Assembly (NCBI RefSeq): GCF_009727055.1
Contig: NC_052350.1
Coordinates: forward strand, 18,860,136 to 18,924,135
DNA length: 64,000 bases
DNA from: Benincasa hispida
Taxonomy: Eukaryota > Streptophyta > Magnoliopsida > Cucurbitales > Cucurbitaceae
Reading direction: 5' to 3'
Part shown: positions 59,651 through 64,000 of the stretch, piece after piece
Position numbering within the stretch: the first letter of the stretch is position 1
Layout: each line of letters begins with the position of its first letter
The notes under the pieces: model-generated
Database searches by the model: none
What the model was told of the DNA's origin: nothing
The model's input: the letters and a program-made list of their open reading frames with translations, nothing else
Position numbers and translations under genes: made by a program

Positions 59651-61955
59651 TTGCTGAAAATCCAATTTCATTGATACAAAGAATTGCATATGCATTCACG
59701 GTGGGTGCAACATATCTACTCTTCGTTTAATTGTTAAATTGTTTGTGGATGTGCGGATTAATGGAGTTTTCTGGTATGAAACCTCAGTTTGATTAATTCT
59801 TTTACATTTTCGATTAATTGTAAAGGCCCCTACGTTTTTGGGCATAATTAATTATTATCGAGTCTGTAATTCACAGTTAGTTTGAGTTGTGAGTCGTTCG
59901 TGAAGAAGTTCGGAGCAAGGGTTGTTGTTCTTCGAAGAAAAAGACTATCAAGAGTTGATTGGGTCGTGTAGACGATGGGGTAGGCGATCGCTGAGTATAG
60001 GATGCTCGGGAGTCTTTTCACGGGAGCACGCACTAGACGATCTTTTAGCTCAGAAAGCTTCATCGCTTAGTAACTGACTAAACGATCGCAGAGTAAATTG
60101 CATGGTAAATCGTTTACCTCTTCGCGTGCTTAGATGACAACGAGGCTGCGAAACCTGTTCATCTAGATGATCAGGTTTCTAGATGATCAGGTTTCGCAGC
60201 CTCGTTGTCATCTAAGCGATCGTTTAGCAATTTCGTGCTATCGTCTAGTATGTGCTATGCGATCGTTTACCTACAGCGTATACTAAACAATGGAGCTTCG
60301 CCCGGCGGTTCAAGACTCGGTTCGCCTGTGAATTGTTTGCTCGATGGAAAATATAATAGATAGAATTATTTCACTCCGGTTTTGTAAAGATTCATCCCGG
60401 TCCATTAATCTTTGGTTTATACATGAGATGTATGGTTCATTTATATGTCATATGGTCTGCACTTATAGAAAATCCCACCTTAGGTTATGCATTGGTCATG
60501 CATCATCTTTTTATTATAAATGTTATAATTTAGAGAAACATGATTTAATTATGTAAGAGCATACTCATGCATCATATAATATAAGAGTTATATTTATGCA
60601 TTCATAAAAAGCATTGACATGCATCATCTTTATAATATAATTTTTATAGTATAAGGGTGTATGGAAAGCATGTTTGCTTGGTTATTACGTGTATATAAAA
60701 GTTATGTATAGTAATGATCGGACATTGTATGAAGCATGAAACATAGGTTTCTTTATAAGCATTATAAACACCTAGTAATGCGCAATGTATTTTAGTTGTT
60801 TCTTTTTAAAGGTTAAAGAGAAATTAGAACTAAAAGCAATAAGAAAGACATGCATACTGACTTAGGTTTAATTCATGGTTTTAAAATGTTTAAAACTTGG
60901 ATGACATAGACCTAAGATCACGGTTCTAATTAGCAACCCTTAGGCTTTAATCTTTTAATCAGTTTAATAAGATTAAATTGGCTAATAAAAAGTTAAAGTG
61001 TAGCAAATCTATCTATAAGGGACCTTTTGATGGAAAACGTAACACCCTTACCTGGGAACCTACCTGGAAAGGTGAATTAGATAGATTTGATGCATGCATG
61101 CAGGTTAAGAACAGTCCATTAAAGTGTTTAAATGTGACTACTTGAGCTTGTTATTTCACAGACAAAAGTTATTTATGAGCGGACTTTAAAAAGATGACTT
61201 AGACTAAAATTAGTAGTCGGATTGTTTAGGTTAATGAACCCCGAGGTAAAACATTCAGTGGGAGGTACTTGGGGCATATGATGCTTCATTTAAACCTTTC
61301 ATGTTTCTCCTATATAGTTCACATCGTGAGATCTACCCTCGGCCTCGTGGCACCCTAGGAGTGTCCCTTTAAAGGATGGTGTTTGGGTAGGTCAATATCA
61401 AGGTGGATGGAAAGAGTGTTTATAGTAAGTGGAACTGAGAAGTGCGACAACATATCCTACAATCTCCCTCGTTGGATTGAATAAAGTTATTGCGCATCGC
61501 CTCGAGGCACCTTGGGAGTGTCCCCCTATAGAATGAAGGTTTTTGTGTTTCTTTATTTGATCTCCTGAAAGAGGATAAAGTTATTTAGTCTCTTGTCCTA
61601 ATCTGCTTCTTCCCTACGGTAGGCTCATTAGGGCGGGACTCTGGCACCGAAAGTGAGGGGTCACATTTACGCGAAATTTTTAAACGTTACCAATTCTGGA
61701 CCAAATAAATGGTGGCTGTTAGGTTCAGTTCCAAGAGTTGGTTCTGCCAAATGGTTGAAAAGGTCTCATCCCAATGAAGGGGCATCTGATCACCCTACCG
61801 GTGACGTTTGTCCTGCCTTGCTGGGGCATCATTGCAAACTAGAAGTCTTTAACACTTAGGGTACTTGAAACTGTTTTGCAAATTAATTGGATAAAATGTG
61901 GTTTAGCGAAATCTAATAAAAGTTTTGTTCGTTTTTCAGCAACAAGTTTTTTAAA
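59651..61955 (+). other. long untranslated leader of the copia element
   Basis: About 2.3 kb between the primer-binding site and gag, with no conserved reading frame. It contains more ACGATCG/GCGATCGTTTA words (59980-60270), a 30-bp perfect hairpin stem (60128-60157 with 60188-60217), and GC-richer stretches at 61320-61850 where small frames are not conserved. Confidence 0.6.
60128..60217. repeat. perfect 30-bp inverted repeat (hairpin)
   Basis: GCTTAGATGACAACGAGGCT... is complemented exactly by ...AGCCTCGTTGTCATCTAAGC across a 30-nt spacer, which itself repeats TAGATGATCAGGTTTC. Confidence 0.9.
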
Positions 61956-63965
61956 ATGGCCACAACTACTTTAGCATTGCTTAGTGCCGAGAAACTAACT
62001 GGCGATAATTTTTCAACATAGAAACACATGATCACGACTATTCTAATCATTGAGGATCTCATGTTTGCTCTTACGGAGGTCTGTCCTCCTATTTGACCTC
62101 CAAATGTTGCTCGAAATGTTCGGGAGGCATACGAACGATGGACACGGGCAAATGAGAAGGCCCGAGCCTATATCTTAGAAATTCTTAATGACGTCTGGTC
62201 AAGAAGCATGATCCCATGGTCTCAGCGCGTGAGATCATGGAGTCCTTACGGGGGATGTTTGGACAACCGTCTGAACAACTCAAACATGAGGCTCTTAAGT
62301 ATATATTCAGCTCCAAAATGGAAGAAGGAACCTTTGTTCATGAACATATACTTAACATGATGGTCCACTTCAATGTGGCGGAGTCGAATGGGTCTACCAT
62401 TGATGAGGGCAGCCAGGTTAGCATAATCCTGGATTCTTTGCTGGAGAGATTCCTACACTTTGTTAGTAATGTGATTATTAACAAAGTGAAATATAACCTT
62501 ACAACTCTCCACAACGAGTTGTAGACCTACCAATATTTACTGAAAAGTAAGGAGAGGAAGAAGGTTAAGGCAAATGTTGCTTCATCTTCAAAGACGTTCC
62601 ATAGAGGTTCGACCTCAGGAATGAAGTTTGTATCTTCTACTTCTAACTCTGCAAAAGAGAAGAAGAAGAAAGGTGGTAAGAGGAAAGGGAAGGCACCTGC
62701 TAACCCGCCACCTGTCGCCCCAAGAAGGCGTACGCTGCCGGTTGAAAAAGGAAAATTTTTCCACTGCAATCAAGATGGACAGTGGAAGAAGAACCGTCCT
62801 CGCTGGCTGAAGGAAAGAAAGGCCGCCAAGGCTAAGGCCAAGGTAGATAAAAGTAAATATGATTTACTTGTACTTGAAATATGTTTAGTGAAGAATGATG
62901 ATTCTGCCTAGATGATTGATTCGGGTGCCACTAATCACGTTTGTTCTTCTCTTCAGGGGATTAGATCTTGGCGCCAACTGGAGGCTGGTGAGATGACGAT
63001 GCGAGTAGGCACCGAGCTCGTCGTCCCAGCTATGGCAATGTGAGGGATCTAGTTATCTTCACAGAATAGGTGTCTAGTTTTACATGATGTATATATTGTT
63101 CCTGAACTAAAGAGGAACCTTATTTATGTAAAGTGCTTGTTATAATGTAAATACACTCTTTCTTTTAATGTAGATAAAATGTTTATTCATAAAGATGGTG
63201 TTAATATTTGTACAACGTATCTAGAAAGTAACTTGTATGTGCTAAGACCGTTAGCCATAAGTTCCCTCCATAATACAGAATTGTTTAAAATTGCCGTAAC
63301 TTAATCTAAACATCAACGAATTTCTCCAAAAGAAAATGCCCAACTTTGGCACCTTCGATTAGGGCACATCAATCTTAATAGGATTGAGAGATTGATGAAG
63401 AATGGACTTCTAAGTGAGTTAGAAGAAAATTCTTTACCGGTGTGTGAATCTTGCCTTGAGGGTAAGATGACTAAAAGACCTTTTACTGGAAAAGGTTATG
63501 CCTCTTGAGTTAGTACATTATGACCTTTGTGGTCTTATGAATGTGCGAGCTCGAGGTGGCTATAAGTATTTTATCAGTTTTACTGATGATTACTCTAGGT
63601 ATGGGTATGTTTTTCTTATGCAATAGAAGTCTGAATCCTTTGAAAAGTTCAAAGAGTTCAAGGCTGAAATTGAAAACGTATTGGATAGATGGATTAAAAC
63701 ACTTCGATTGGATCGAGGTGGAGAGTTTTTGGACTCGGCATTCCAGGACTAATTGATAGAACATGGAATCGTTTTCCAACTTTCAGCACCGAGTACACCT
63801 CAACAGAATGGTGTAGCGGAGAGGAGAAATAGAACCTTGTTGGACATGGTTCATTTGATGATGAGTTACGCTTCCTTACCAAACTCGTTTTAAGGTTTCG
63901 CAGTGGAGATTGCGGTATACATACTCAACTGTGTTCCTTCCAAGTGTGTTACGAGAACACCTCTC
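61956..63965 (+). pseudogene. copia gag-protease-integrase remnant ending at integrase
   Basis: Gag starts MATTTLALLSAEKLTGDNFS, interrupted by stops, and continues through VSAREIMESLRGMFGQPSEQ (62219-62524). The nucleocapsid FHCNQDGQWKKNRP keeps only one of the four zinc ligands. The protease active site DSGATNHVC is intact near 62920. A pre-integrase stretch WHLRLGHINLNRIERLMKNG is near 63345, then integrase pieces YKYFISFTDDYSRYGYVF and STPQQNGVAERRNRTLLDMV. Stops and frameshifts are frequent. The sequence passes from integrase straight into LTR-like DNA at about 63966, with no RT or RNase H. Confidence 0.85.
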
Positions 63966-64000
63966 GTAATTTGTAAACCTTGTACACATTATTATTAATA
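63966..64000 (+). repeat. start of a further long LTR, cut by the window edge
   Basis: GTAATTTGTAAACCTTGTACACATTATTATTAATA matches the early part of the LTR at 55699 (from about 55733). The first roughly 35 bp of the LTR are missing at the join. Confidence 0.6.

Noticed and set aside
1..64000. CRISPR arrays, operons or phage-type systems
   Set aside because: The sequence is plant nuclear DNA; tandem repeats here are minisatellites and SINE units without regular spacers.

Overview
This is an AT-rich (visibly about two-thirds A+T), gene-poor window of nuclear DNA from a dicot plant. The evidence is two intronless plant-specific genes (a CIPK-type kinase and an AP2-plus-B3 transcription factor), a plant MIR156 hairpin, and many plant-type transposable elements (Ty1/copia, LINE, SINE, hAT, CACTA and Mutator-like miniature elements). 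The repeat families look like those I associate with cucurbits, but that is an impression and not a proof.

Layout. 1-2.3 kb: AT-rich DNA with a degenerate tandem repeat, then a compact promoter and a uORF-bearing leader. 2345-3637 (+): a CIPK6 orthologue. 3.6-10.6 kb: AT-rich intergenic DNA holding a five-copy tandem array of a tRNA-like (SINE-derived) unit at 8.68-9.30 kb. 10623-11645 (-): an AP2/B3 (RAV-family) regulator of the At1g51120/At1g50680 type, probably with a 5'-leader intron. 13.3-16.1 kb: decayed copia RT/RNase H and two LINE fragments. 16.4-24.8 kb: a direct tandem duplication of a unit of about 4 kb; the left copy has gained a SINE with a 20-bp target-site duplication, and the right copy keeps the empty site. 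25-27.9 kb: the MIR156 locus on the minus strand, with the mature sequence at 27125-27144. 29.3-29.9 kb: a Mutator-like foldback element. 30.0-33.7 kb: a copia element with two recognisable LTRs. 34-44 kb: AT-rich DNA with a second SINE, a CACTA miniature element, a probable solo LTR and a hAT miniature element. 44.2-46.7 kb: a GC-rich minisatellite split by a solo LTR of about 2 kb. 47.5-50.4 kb: a second SINE family and a second hAT miniature element. 51.3-64 kb: a nested cluster of copia elements with four LTRs of one long-LTR family (one cut by the window edge), one LTR of another family, and two broken gag/pol regions.

Functionally, only three units look alive: CIPK6 (calcium-CBL signalling), the AP2/B3 regulator, and MIR156 (juvenile-to-adult timing through SPL mRNAs). 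Nothing suggests that they form a cluster. The rest is a record of transposition, in which insertion order can be read at several points from target-site duplications and nesting.
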